The position numbers and the translations under genes were made by a program. From Acidobacteriota bacterium (GTDB lineage: Bacteria; Acidobacteriota; Terriglobia; Acidiferrales; UBA7541), in assembly GCA_003167215.1 (NCBI GenBank), contig PMTV01000014.1, positions 1 to 64,000 of the forward strand: a DNA stretch of 64,000 bases, in the 5' to 3' direction. Under the pieces are notes generated by a model. The model saw only the letters and a list, made by a program, of their open reading frames with translations. It made no database searches and was not told the origin of the DNA. Below, in pieces: positions 1 to 7,900 of the stretch (position 1 is its first letter; every line of letters begins with the position of its first letter).

Positions 1-298
1 CGCCGAGCCAGCGATGGTTGACGAAAAACATACCGCAGCGGTTCGCTTCTTCAGCGATGGCTTCCTGCGCTTGGCGTTTAGTGCCGAGAAAAAGTACTCG
101 TTTGCCCTGTCCGGCCATCTCGGCGACATATCGGGCCGCATCGCGGAACATCTTTAGGGTCTTTTGCAGATCGATAATGTGGATGCCATTGCGTTCGCCG
201 AAAATGTATTCCTTCATTTTCGGGTTCCAACGCCGCGTCTGATGGCCGAAATGGACCCCAGCCTCCAGAAGCTCCTTCATCGTAATTTCGACTCCCAA
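1..298 (-). CDS. rpsB: 30S ribosomal protein S2, N-terminal part (runs off the left edge)
   Basis: Component of the small ribosomal subunit. The minus-strand reading from 298 gives about 99 residues beginning [13 protein letters not shown], followed by the S2 hallmarks [18 protein letters not shown] and FVNHRWLG near the window edge; the rest of the gene lies outside. The start is taken as TTG at 296-298 because a strong Shine-Dalgarno (GGAGGAGGT) sits only a few bases upstream, whereas the first ATG (MKELL) is about 21 bases from it. It lies 124 bases downstream of rpsI on the same strand, in the usual rplM-rpsI-rpsB order. The gap contains inverted repeats (GGATGC...GCATCC and GCCGG...CCGGC) that could form a leader structure. 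Identity is certain; the start choice is inference. Confidence 0.95.
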   Translation of the reverse strand, partial: MGVEITMKELLEAGVHFGHQTRRWNPKMKEYIFGERNGIHIIDLQKTLKMFRDAARYVAEMAGQGKRVLFLGTKRQAQEAIAEEANRCGMFFVNHRWLG

Positions 299-422
299 TG
301 TACCTCCTCCGTTAGAGGGATGCTTTTTTCTCCGCGTGCTGACTGGAGCAGCATCCTTTTTTGCCGGTCCTTCCCGGCCGTGAATTTAGTCCGGCCCGAC
401 GAATCGAGCCGAACCCCGAAAA

Positions 423-845
423 TTAGCGCTTGCTGAACTGGAAGCGGCGACGCGCTCCCTTTTGTCCGTACTTCTTGCGTTCTTTCATGCGCGAATCGCG
501 CGTCAAGAAACCGTTCTTGCGCAATGCAGGCCGCAGCTCGGGGTTAATCCTTGAGAGCGCGCGCGAAAGTCCCATGCGCACTGCTCCGGATTGGCCACCG
601 ACGCCCCCGCCCTTCACGATGCATTTCACTTCGAGCTGGTCGAGCATCTGCGTGAACTTGAGCGGCTCGACTGCGGCCGTGTGCCATGCGATATTGCGAA
701 AATATTCATCCACCGGGCGGCCATTCACGGTAAAACGCGCGGGTCCCATCTTGATATACACGCGCGCGATCGATTCCCGGCGGCGGCCGGTGCCGTAGAA
801 CTGTTTTCCTGCGGCGCCTTCTAACGAATTCGAAGCTGAACTCAA
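423..845 (-). CDS. rpsI: 30S ribosomal protein S9
   Basis: Small-subunit protein whose C-terminal tail reaches the P-site tRNA. The 140 residues show the S9 pattern: FYGTGRRRESIARVYI near residues 16-31, the KGGGVGGQSGAVRMGLSRAL block in the middle, and the basic tail ending RRFQFSKR with the conserved terminal arginine. The start is TTG at 843-845, preceded at good spacing by AAGGAGGAAC. It lies downstream of rplM on the same strand with a 132-base spacer, longer than in many genomes, in which I see no gene. Length is normal for the family. Confidence 0.97.
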   Translation of the reverse strand: MSSASNSLEGAAGKQFYGTGRRRESIARVYIKMGPARFTVNGRPVDEYFRNIAWHTAAVEPLKFTQMLDQLEVKCIVKGGGVGGQSGAVRMGLSRALSRINPELRPALRKNGFLTRDSRMKERKKYGQKGARRRFQFSKR

Positions 846-977
846 AGTTCCTCCTTCTTTAGTTGCCTACGCCGAGCGCACTGCGCGAAAAAATGCGCGG
901 TGCAGAGTGCGGCACAAGCGCGCTTCTGGCGAATTTCTCCGCCAAGCGCGGAAAATTTTCGAATCCCTATCGCGTGG

Positions 978-1427
978 TTACAGCGCGAGCGGCTGGGGCT
1001 TTTGTCCGGTGTGGCGGGCCAGGCCTTCACTTCCGGCATAAACACGCAGCTTCTTGGCCCGGCGCGCGCGGAGCTTGTTCTTCGGCAGCATCCCCAACAC
1101 TGCTTCGCGCACAACTTCTTCCGGACGGCGTTGCAACATCACCCGGATCGGAATCTCTTTCAATCCGCCGGGATAACCGCTGTGGTGACGGTAAATTTTC
1201 TGATCGATCTTGTTTCCGGTCAGCTTCACGCGCTCCGCGTTAATTACCACCACGTGATCGCCGCAATCCAGATGCGGCGTAAAATTCGCCTTGTCCTTGC
1301 CAATCAGAAGGCGGGCGATACGCGTGGCAAGACGCCCCAGAACGACGCCTTCGGCGTTCACCACGAACCAATTCTTCCCTATTTGCAGATCTTCGGCCTC
1401 TCGGCCCTTTGGTACATGCGTCCGCAT
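978..1427 (-). CDS. rplM: 50S ribosomal protein L13
   Basis: Early-assembly protein of the large subunit. The 149 residues contain the L13 blocks WFVVNAEGVVLGRLAT, GDHVVVINAERVKLTGNK, YRHHSGYPGG and the MLPKNKLRARRAKKLRVYAG segment. This is the first gene of the rplM-rpsI-rpsB group. It is preceded by a near-consensus promoter (TTGACA, 17-base spacer, TAAACT at 1465-1493), which would give a leader of about 30 bases. The start is ATG at 1425-1427. Confidence 0.97.
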   Translation of the reverse strand: MRTHVPKGREAEDLQIGKNWFVVNAEGVVLGRLATRIARLLIGKDKANFTPHLDCGDHVVVINAERVKLTGNKIDQKIYRHHSGYPGGLKEIPIRVMLQRRPEEVVREAVLGMLPKNKLRARRAKKLRVYAGSEGLARHTGQKPQPLAL

Positions 1428-1464
1428 CAGTCAGTCACACCCTTCCGTCTAGAGACAAACCCTG

Positions 1465-1493
1465 AGTTTAGATTACGAAGAAGATTCTGTCAA
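1465..1493 (-). promoter_or_regulatory. Sigma-70-type promoter of the rplM operon
   Basis: Read on the minus strand there is TTGACA (1488-1493), exactly 17 bases, then TAAACT (1465-1470), about 38 bases upstream of the rplM start. This is one of the best consensus matches in the window and fits a highly expressed ribosomal operon. Confidence 0.8.
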
Positions 1494-1517
1494 CGAGGAG
1501 TCGCTCGAAGAGTGGCC

Positions 1518-1554
1518 GCCCTAAAATGAAGACGGGCCGCGCTGGGGCGGCCCG
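1518..1554 (-). terminator. Probable intrinsic terminator after the bactofilin gene
   Basis: On the minus strand a 7-bp GC-rich stem, CGGGCCG pairing with CGGCCCG (1533-1554, 8-base loop), is followed by TCTTCATTTTA. It lies about 75 bases after the bactofilin stop codon and just upstream of the rplM promoter, so it would insulate the ribosomal operon from read-through. Confidence 0.6.
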
Positions 1555-1627
1555 CCGCAAATATGGATCGAGTGGGATCGGCTGCACTAGATAGCCCGAC
1601 CTGGATTATGCGCGCTCAGTAAGCAGC

Positions 1628-2182
1628 CTAGGAAGACGCCGCGGCTGTGCTGCGTGCACCGCGGAACGCAGGTTTATCGCCGTCAGCCGCGTCTCCGGTC
1701 TTGTCGATCTCGATCGAGCCCTTGAAGTAAGCGCCGTCCTCGATCATGATCCGAGCGGTCGTTAGATCGCCGACCACAGAGCCGTCCTTCTTAATCTCGA
1801 TGCGATCGCGCGCTCGCAAATTCCCTTTCACGTTCCCGTAGACCACGACTTCGCGGGCGATTATATCTGCAGTCACTTTCGCACTCGCGCCGATAGTCAG
1901 CTTACGGTCTTCGAGTTGGACCAACCCCTCGACTGTTCCGTCGATGTGCAGGTCCTCATTGCCGGTGATTTCGCCTTTCACGTGCAGAGTCGCTCCGAGC
2001 CGTGCGATGCCGCTCGATGAAGATGTAGCCGGATACGTCGAATCGATAGGTGCCATTTTCTTAGCCTCCCCAGGAAATACTGGTGCAGTTTCGGTCGATG
2101 CAGTGGATCTTTGCAATGGTTGCGGCTGCTGCTGTGGGAGCGGACTCTTTGCCGGAGCGTCCGTTTTTTTGTCTCCCCACAT
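1628..2182 (-). CDS. Bactofilin (polymer-forming cytoskeletal protein)
   Basis: Bactofilins are small beta-helical proteins that self-polymerise at the inner face of the membrane and act as scaffolds for cell-shape and wall enzymes. Residues 1-60 are a Pro/Gln/Ser-rich disordered tail. Residues about 60-165 form the repeating hydrophobic ladder of the family (GATLHVKGEITGNEDLHIDG, VEGLVQLEDRKLTIG, ADIIAREVVVYGNVKGN, RIEIKKDGSVVGDL). A second short tail closes the protein. The ATG is preceded by AAGGAGGAGT at ideal spacing. No M23 peptidase is immediately adjacent, unlike many bactofilin loci, so its partner is not obvious. The promoter lies in the upstream 285-base gap. Confidence 0.9.
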   Translation of the reverse strand: MWGDKKTDAPAKSPLPQQQPQPLQRSTASTETAPVFPGEAKKMAPIDSTYPATSSSSGIARLGATLHVKGEITGNEDLHIDGTVEGLVQLEDRKLTIGASAKVTADIIAREVVVYGNVKGNLRARDRIEIKKDGSVVGDLTTARIMIEDGAYFKGSIEIDKTGDAADGDKPAFRGARSTAAASS

Positions 2183-2365
2183 TTACTCCTCCTTGGGCCC
2201 GTACTATGCCAGGACTATAAGTAATGAGGACTGGTTTCTAAATGTAGCCCCACCTAAACACGAAGCCAAATCCAAAATGGTACAGCTGTGCCCGGTGAGG
2301 CAACGCTACAGCTGGGGAGTAGGATAGTAAAGCTCCTGGGGCAGAAACTGCAAGGGAAAATGGGT

Positions 2366-2384
2366 AGTCGGTCGCTTTCCGACT
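2366..2384 (-). terminator. Possible terminator hairpin after the S53 protease
   Basis: AGTCGG and CCGACT form a 6-bp stem with a 7-base loop about 85 bases past the stop codon. A second weaker hairpin nearer the stop is followed by seven Ts on the minus strand (about 2425-2431). Either could end the long protease transcript; neither is strong. Confidence 0.35.
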
Positions 2385-2467
2385 GTGATGTAGCGTCGTG
2401 AGCAATCTCGCAGACACTGCGAAAAAAACTCGACTGAAAGGTCGGCTTTCGAACCCGCGCGAATCGC

Positions 2468-5400
2468 CTAGTTGACTGTCAACGTGAACGTGAACGTGTG
2501 CGTGATGGCGCCGCTGGTTACCGTAATAGTGACGGGTTGGTTCTGGACCATCGGCGTCCCGGGGTTAGCGGGAGGAGTGGTGGTGCTGCCTCCGCCTCCG
2601 CAGGCTGCGTTGGCGACGAGCAGGGCAAGGAGCACCATCGGAGCGAGCCAGCGGATACTGCGCTGTCGAAATTGCGTGGCGAGGAGCACGCCGGCGAGCA
2701 GAAATAGAAGTAAGCCAAAAGGGTGAAGCGCCAGTTGCTCGGAAAGTTGCTTGGCCGTCGGAAGTCCCGGACGGCTTAAGGGACCGATTGAGGAACGGTG
2801 GGCCGGGACAAGCTGGCTTGGGGCGGTGGTGGTAATGGTCATTTTGCTGGAGCTGCCAACCGGCACCGAGGTCGGGCTAAATGAGAAATTACTTTCGCTG
2901 GGCAGGCCCGAAACAGTTGCGGTAGCAAAATTGATGGCGGCGTTGAATCCGTTTGTTCCGGTGACGGTTACCATGGTGCTGGCGGAAGCCCCAGGAGATG
3001 CAACAGTGACGGTGGCCGGAGCGAAGGTAATGCTGAAGTCTGGGCCCGGGTTGACCTGCTCGGAGATGTTGAAGCCCGAGGACACGTAGTTGACGTCACC
3101 GCTGTACGTCGCAGTGACCGCATCAGTGCCGGCGGGCAGCGCTGTGGTGGTTACTTGCGCCACACCGTTGGACAGAGGAGCACTTCCGAGCGAAAGATTA
3201 CCCGACACGAACGCTACCGTACCGGTCGGAGTAGGAGTTCCGCCTTGAGTGGACGTAACAGTAGCTGTGAGAGTGACGCTCTGGCCTTGCTGGATCGACG
3301 ACGGGGACGCGGTGAGGGCCGTCGAGGAATGGATTTGGGCATCTACGATCTCAACTGCGGAAGAAACTGCATAGTTCGTGTCGCCATTGTACTTTGCCGT
3401 CACCGTGTTCATACCGAGGCTCAGCGCCGTGGTGTTGAGAGATACGGACTGCACCATGGTGCACAACTGGCTGATGGTGACCGGACCCAATGGCGAGGTG
3501 CCAACCGTGGTCGAACCAGAAAGGAAGGTAATACTCCCGGTAGGCGGATTGCCACAACTCACGGCACCCAGTACCGCGTTGATCGTTTGATTGGGGCCGA
3601 TCAGCACGTTGGTGGACGAGTTGAAAGTAACCGTCGTGGGAGCCTGAGTAATAGTGAAGGCGGCAGGGGCGGTGGATGCGCTCGCGTTGAAGCTGGCATC
3701 GCCGGCGTAGGTGGCGCTTAGGGAATGGGAGCCGGCGGTGAAGGTGAAAATGGGATTGGTGGGCAAGGCGTTGCCCTGACTGTTGAGCGGAAGCGTGAGA
3801 GCTGGACTGAGGGCCTGATTGTTGTCTTTGAAGGTGACGTTTCCGCTGGGGAAACCGTTGTGAGAATCGCCAGCGACATCGGCGCGAGGAAAGACAGTGG
3901 AACCGTATGCGCCGGAGGTAAACGGCTCGACATTGCCGTTGGAACTCACGGTGATGACGGATACCGCGACGGTGCTGGGTTCGGGAGTAACGGTAACGGC
4001 GACGGGACTAGAATCGCTGGCACCGAAGACGCTGTCGCCGGGATAATGCGCGGTCACGTTGTAGCTCCCGCCGGGCAGCACGTCGGTTGTGGAACTGACG
4101 GCAGCTGCAGTGAGTGGGAACGCGGCGATGCCGGGATCAATTGAAGTGGCCGCGAGCAGGGCGACGTTGCCCGTAGGTGTGCCGGTAGCAGGAGCGACAG
4201 CGGAGACGCCGATGGTCACGTTAACTGGCGTGCCGTGGACGATGCCGGAAATGGGAGAGAGAGCCAAAGTGGTGGCGCTGGGCTTGAATCCCGCAAAAAA
4301 CGTACTCCAACTTCTGACCAGATTTGCGGCGTTCACCGAACCCAGGCCGGTAGCTAGATCATAGCCCGCGTTGGAGGTGTAGCCGGTAAGGATGCCAATG
4401 CCCTCCGCGCCGGGTGTGCCGCAATTAACAGGATGCGCCACCGTTCCGTCGCAAGGCATGGCGTTGGTTCCGGTCGTAATGTCATAGAAAACGCAGGTGC
4501 TGGAAGTTAAGGAGGCGCTGGCGGAAGTGCAACTCGCGCCAGACTGAGCGGCGAGGTTATAGAGCACATAGTTGGCATTGCCCTGGCGCGAGGCCGTCTT
4601 CTGGTCAACCATAGCCATAATGCCCGCGAAACTGGGAGCCGACGCGGACGTGCCGCCCACCCCGAGGAATTCGCCGTTCTGCCCATCGCAAGAGACCCCA
4701 TCGGTTAGGTCAGCCTCGCAAACGATGTAAAAACTGTCTGTATAAAATCCGGCGCTGGCGAACAGGGCGACGTCGGGAATGTCCCGTTTTCCGTCGGCGG
4801 GAACTCCAAGTCCCTTCTGCCACGCAGGTTTTGCATAGCCACCCGAGCAACTGGTGACGTCCTGGCCATCGCCAACGGTGCAGGAACTTTTTCCCCCGCT
4901 TCCGCCCACGGTGTTAACAACGATTGAGAGCAATTCGGGATTGTTGCAGTTAGCGATGGCGGTGCCGGGGAAGCCGAATAAGCTGAGAGCCGAACTTGTG
5001 CAGGTGTCATTCCAGGGAACTTCGGGGATGTACCCTTTGGCGGACTCCTGAGTGGTTGGATTATTCGTGGCGTTCCAGAATGTTAAAGGAGAGGCGATGT
5101 CGTTGAAATCGGTGCCACCGACGGCGACGTTGTAGGGAGTTGAAGCGAACCCGCTGACCTGTAAACCGAATTCAGCCGGAGCGGGTGGTGTGTTGTCGTG
5201 GCCATCGCAACCCGCCGAGCCGCTATCGCCCGCAGCGAGAATCACTGTGATTCCCTGAGCTGCGGCCTGTTGCCAGAGAGAGTTGAAGAATTGATTGCCG
5301 GCGGTTCCAATGCCCGCTTCGCAGATCCCGTAACTTTCGCTAATGATCGGCGCAATATTTTGGTCCACGGCAAACTGAGCGGCGAGATCGACACCGAGGG

Positions 5401-6460
5401 TGGTATTCGTGGTCGCAGAAATGACGAACTTCACAGTGGCGCCTTTGGCGACAGAGCCGGACCACTCGATATCCAGATCCGACTCGGTCTCATCGCCCGG
5501 CGAGATGCCGGGATCAGGGCCGTCGACGACAACAACGGGGTCCTTCGCGGGAAGGCCGAACAGGGCCTGAAAAGATTCGATGTCGCTGTTGACCACGTCG
5601 CTTTCACCGATGACGGCGATGGTTTGGCCGGTACCGTCGTTGACAGGAGTGGCATTCCAGAGCGGCAGGACGTCGTAAATGGTGGCGAAATCAAAGGGGC
5701 CAAGGGCAAAACAAGTGATCGCTGCACCGGTGTTGGAGTTGGTGCCGCAACTGAGATTAAAGAGCGGTTTCGTGCTTCGCACGGGTTTTATCGCGCCGGT
5801 GGAACGGTTCTTGGTATAAACGCCGGAGACCACGTGCATCGCCTTACGCGGAAAATTGTGAAGTGTGTCAAGCCCGACGACAACTGGCGCGAGTGCGGTA
5901 GGAATGGACGGGTCGCTTGAGTTCGCCCAGTGCTCTGCGCCGCTAACATTATATTTATGGATGGCGGTGCGGAAGGCGGACTGAACTTTTCCGGCGGTGC
6001 CGGAGAATTCGATCACAGTCGCGCCATTCGATACGCGATTGACGGCGAATCCCTGGGATTGCAGCCAGGAGACGACGGTTTGAATGTCTTGCGCGGAAGA
6101 GCCGAATTGCGCACCGAATTGCTGTGGCGTGAGCCAATTGTGGTAACTCGCTGATGCGGAATTCTGCTGATCCTGGAGTAGTTGCTCAAGGGCGGATTCC
6201 TGATCGGGACCGCGGCGCAGCAGCAGGAGCATGCGTTCCATGGGAAGGGTAGAGGGCGCGGCGCCTACGTCGTACTGCGCCCGCGCAAGGTAATAGGTGT
6301 TGCCGGTGAGGACGGTCCGGTTCGCTTCGTCAATGGGCTGCACGATACGCGAGGGAATGGCCAGAGACTGGGCGGAAGCGAAAGGCACAAAGAGTGCGAA
6401 AGCCGACACTATCGCCAGACACACACTGATGGTTCGAAAACGGCTGGGTTGCGTTCGCAT
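2468..6460 (-). CDS. Secreted S53-family (sedolisin/kumamolisin-like) protease with Ig-like repeats
   Basis: Serine-carboxyl endopeptidase, active at acid pH in characterised members. From the ATG at 6460 (chosen for GGGAG just upstream and a proper signal peptide ending ASAQ; a longer GTG start lies 33 bases upstream) the order is: signal peptide 1-31, pro-kumamolisin activation domain about 40-200, catalytic domain about 230-650, four Ig-like repeats each ending near a Y-x-GD motif, a BACON-like segment, then a C-terminal membrane helix pair and a short tail. Catalytic residues visible: Glu and Asp in ESDLDIEW (about 326-330), Asp of AAGDSGSAGC (about 412) and Ser in GGTSASAPS (about 605). 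At 1330 residues it is much larger than single-domain sedolisins. It is typical of acidobacterial exoenzymes and has no operon partner. Confidence 0.9.
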   Translation of the reverse strand: MRTQPSRFRTISVCLAIVSAFALFVPFASAQSLAIPSRIVQPIDEANRTVLTGNTYYLARAQYDVGAAPSTLPMERMLLLLRRGPDQESALEQLLQDQQNSASASYHNWLTPQQFGAQFGSSAQDIQTVVSWLQSQGFAVNRVSNGATVIEFSGTAGKVQSAFRTAIHKYNVSGAEHWANSSDPSIPTALAPVVVGLDTLHNFPRKAMHVVSGVYTKNRSTGAIKPVRSTKPLFNLSCGTNSNTGAAITCFALGPFDFATIYDVLPLWNATPVNDGTGQTIAVIGESDVVNSDIESFQALFGLPAKDPVVVVDGPDPGISPGDETESDLDIEWSGSVAKGATVKFVISATTNTTLGVDLAAQFAVDQNIAPIISESYGICEAGIGTAGNQFFNSLWQQAAAQGITVILAAGDSGSAGCDGHDNTPPAPAEFGLQVSGFASTPYNVAVGGTDFNDIASPLTFWNATNNPTTQESAKGYIPEVPWNDTCTSSALSLFGFPGTAIANCNNPELLSIVVNTVGGSGGKSSCTVGDGQDVTSCSGGYAKPAWQKGLGVPADGKRDIPDVALFASAGFYTDSFYIVCEADLTDGVSCDGQNGEFLGVGGTSASAPSFAGIMAMVDQKTASRQGNANYVLYNLAAQSGASCTSASASLTSSTCVFYDITTGTNAMPCDGTVAHPVNCGTPGAEGIGILTGYTSNAGYDLATGLGSVNAANLVRSWSTFFAGFKPSATTLALSPISGIVHGTPVNVTIGVSAVAPATGTPTGNVALLAATSIDPGIAAFPLTAAAVSSTTDVLPGGSYNVTAHYPGDSVFGASDSSPVAVTVTPEPSTVAVSVITVSSNGNVEPFTSGAYGSTVFPRADVAGDSHNGFPSGNVTFKDNNQALSPALTLPLNSQGNALPTNPIFTFTAGSHSLSATYAGDASFNASASTAPAAFTITQAPTTVTFNSSTNVLIGPNQTINAVLGAVSCGNPPTGSITFLSGSTTVGTSPLGPVTISQLCTMVQSVSLNTTALSLGMNTVTAKYNGDTNYAVSSAVEIVDAQIHSSTALTASPSSIQQGQSVTLTATVTSTQGGTPTPTGTVAFVSGNLSLGSAPLSNGVAQVTTTALPAGTDAVTATYSGDVNYVSSGFNISEQVNPGPDFSITFAPATVTVASPGASASTMVTVTGTNGFNAAINFATATVSGLPSESNFSFSPTSVPVGSSSKMTITTTAPSQLVPAHRSSIGPLSRPGLPTAKQLSEQLALHPFGLLLFLLAGVLLATQFRQRSIRWLAPMVLLALLVANAACGGGGSTTTPPANPGTPMVQNQPVTITVTSGAITHTFTFTLTVN

Positions 6461-6591
6461 GGGGCTCCCTGCCCGGACAAGCCTGCGGAGCACCGGGGGC
6501 AGAGGGAGATTTATCGGAAGTTGGCACAGGAGTCAAGTGATATTGGGGGCGAAAGGAAATTGCATCTTATTCCCCGGGTCACTCGCAGTGG

Positions 6592-7101
6592 TTACAAATA
6601 CCGCTGTTGCAGGATTGCGATGTGGTGCGCGACGTGTCCGGCAATCGTGTAAGACAGCGCATTTACGGTGACGGAATTCCCGCTGGCGAAACCGCTGCGC
6701 GCCCAAGCGGCATCCGGCAGATTGCGGAAAAATGCCAGGGTAGCCTCGCGGATTTTCTGGAACTCCCGGACACGATCACCCCATGAATACTCGTTGGCCC
6801 GAGCAGCGGTGGCGCTGACGTTCTGATCGAAACTCGGGAGCGGGTCACTAAAGCCGCGGCCGAACCAGAGTGCTCGGAACGCGAATACACGCTCGGTGTC
6901 GTTCACGTGACTCAGTACTTGCCGAATGCTCCACTTTTCCGGGGCGTATCGGTGCAGCGACTTTTCCTCGGAGACACCACTCAGCAGGGAAGCTACATCT
7001 CGTAGCTGGGATTCCAGCACTTCCACGATGTTGTCGCCCGAGATTCGATTGATGTAGCTGAAATAGTGCGGCGCGGCTTCGTCAGGTTTCGGAAATCCCA
7101 T
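6592..7101 (-). CDS. DinB-family putative metalloenzyme
   Basis: Four-helix-bundle protein of the DinB/YfiT superfamily. Members bind a metal through three histidines and include thiol-dependent transferases; the founder, Bacillus dinB, is DNA-damage inducible. This is not DNA polymerase IV. In 169 residues I see the first ligand motif KWSIRQVLSHVNDTER and the C-terminal pair GHVAHHIAIL, so the metal site looks complete. It starts 16 bases after the lexA stop codon on the same strand, so it is probably co-transcribed with lexA and under the same control. Substrate unknown. Confidence 0.85.
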   Translation of the reverse strand: MGFPKPDEAAPHYFSYINRISGDNIVEVLESQLRDVASLLSGVSEEKSLHRYAPEKWSIRQVLSHVNDTERVFAFRALWFGRGFSDPLPSFDQNVSATAARANEYSWGDRVREFQKIREATLAFFRNLPDAAWARSGFASGNSVTVNALSYTIAGHVAHHIAILQQRYL

Positions 7102-7117
7102 GGCCCCAATGCCTGTT

Positions 7118-7741
7118 CTAATATTTTCGCAGCACTCCCACTACTCGTCCTTGTACTTTTACATCCGCAGCCAAAACGATGATGGGGGCCATCTGCGAGT
7201 TCGCCGGCTGGAGCCTGACCTTCCCGCCCGGTTCGCGGTAAAAACGCTTCACCGTGGCCTCGTCTTCTCCGACCAGCGCCACAACGATCTCCCCGGGGTT
7301 GGCCACTTGGGTTTGTTCTACAACTATGTAATCACCGTCGAGAATGTGATCGTCGCGCATGGATTCGCCGCGCACTTGCAAAACGTATGTGTTCTGTCCG
7401 CGGGCGAAATCAGCCAGCGAGATTGTTTCGCGGTCCTCTACCGCTTCCAAGGGCCGTCCGGCCGCGATGCGTCCCGCCAGCGGCAGTTCCACTACGTGGC
7501 GATCGAGCAATTGCTCGCGTATGGGCTTGGGGAGCTGCATGACTTCGATTGACCGGCTTTGATTGTATCCGCGGCGGATGAAACCCTTTTTCTCCAGGGT
7601 GGAGAGATGCTTATGCACCGTCGCCAACGAAGTCAGCTTCAATGAGCTCGCAATTTCTTCGAAACTCGGCGAGTAGCCGTTTTTGTTAAGGAATCCGACC
7701 AAGTAGTCCAGGACTTCCTTTTGCCTCTTCGTCAGTGTCAT
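7118..7741 (-). CDS. lexA: LexA repressor, SOS regulator
   Basis: Represses DNA-damage genes and inactivates itself by RecA-stimulated cleavage. The 207 residues begin MTLTKRQKEVLDYLV, the standard LexA start; in-frame codons extend upstream but would run into the promoter. Residues 1-65 are the winged helix-turn-helix. The cleavage site is Ala94-Gly95 in RIAAGRP, and the dyad is Ser127 (GESM) and Lys165 (ATVKRF), all intact. The recognition helix region (SLATVHKHLSTLEKKG) resembles the Gram-positive/alphaproteobacterial type. A DinB-family gene follows after 16 bases. The promoter and a putative operator lie at 7770-7798. It is divergent from a MutS-like gene. Confidence 0.97.
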   Translation of the reverse strand: MTLTKRQKEVLDYLVGFLNKNGYSPSFEEIASSLKLTSLATVHKHLSTLEKKGFIRRGYNQSRSIEVMQLPKPIREQLLDRHVVELPLAGRIAAGRPLEAVEDRETISLADFARGQNTYVLQVRGESMRDDHILDGDYIVVEQTQVANPGEIVVALVGEDEATVKRFYREPGGKVRLQPANSQMAPIIVLAADVKVQGRVVGVLRKY

Positions 7742-7769
7742 CCTGCCCCCTATGCGCGGTAGCGTGGCC

Positions 7770-7798
7770 ACTGTAGGCGAACTAAAAGCGAAAGTCAA
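7770..7798 (-). promoter_or_regulatory. lexA promoter with overlapping putative LexA operator
   Basis: On the minus strand TTGACT (7793-7798), 17 bases, TACAGT (7770-7775). The spacer is filled by the 20-bp element at 7775-7794, whose plus-strand sequence is AGGCGAACTAAAAGCGAAAG. It contains two GCGAA units 11 bp apart. Near-copies occur upstream of recA (17000-17019) and the helicase-nuclease gene (26328-26347). Position and geometry suggest autorepression. The region is shared with the divergent MutS-like gene. Confidence 0.65.
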
Positions 7799-7900
7799 TA
7801 GTACTTCAGGTCAGTGTCCTTTTATCAGCGATGGCGCCTGCCCTTTTCCTCTAGACTTAACAGCTCTGCGAGCGCAGCGCACTTTTCGCGAGACTTGACG

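Noticed and set aside
2327-2467. Possible small RNA in the hairpin-rich gap after the S53 protease
   Set aside because: Hairpins are short and better explained as termination; no promoter seen on either strand inside it.
3155-3721. 188-codon plus-strand frame inside the Ig-repeat region of the S53 protease
   Set aside because: Arg/Gly-rich shadow of repetitive coding sequence.
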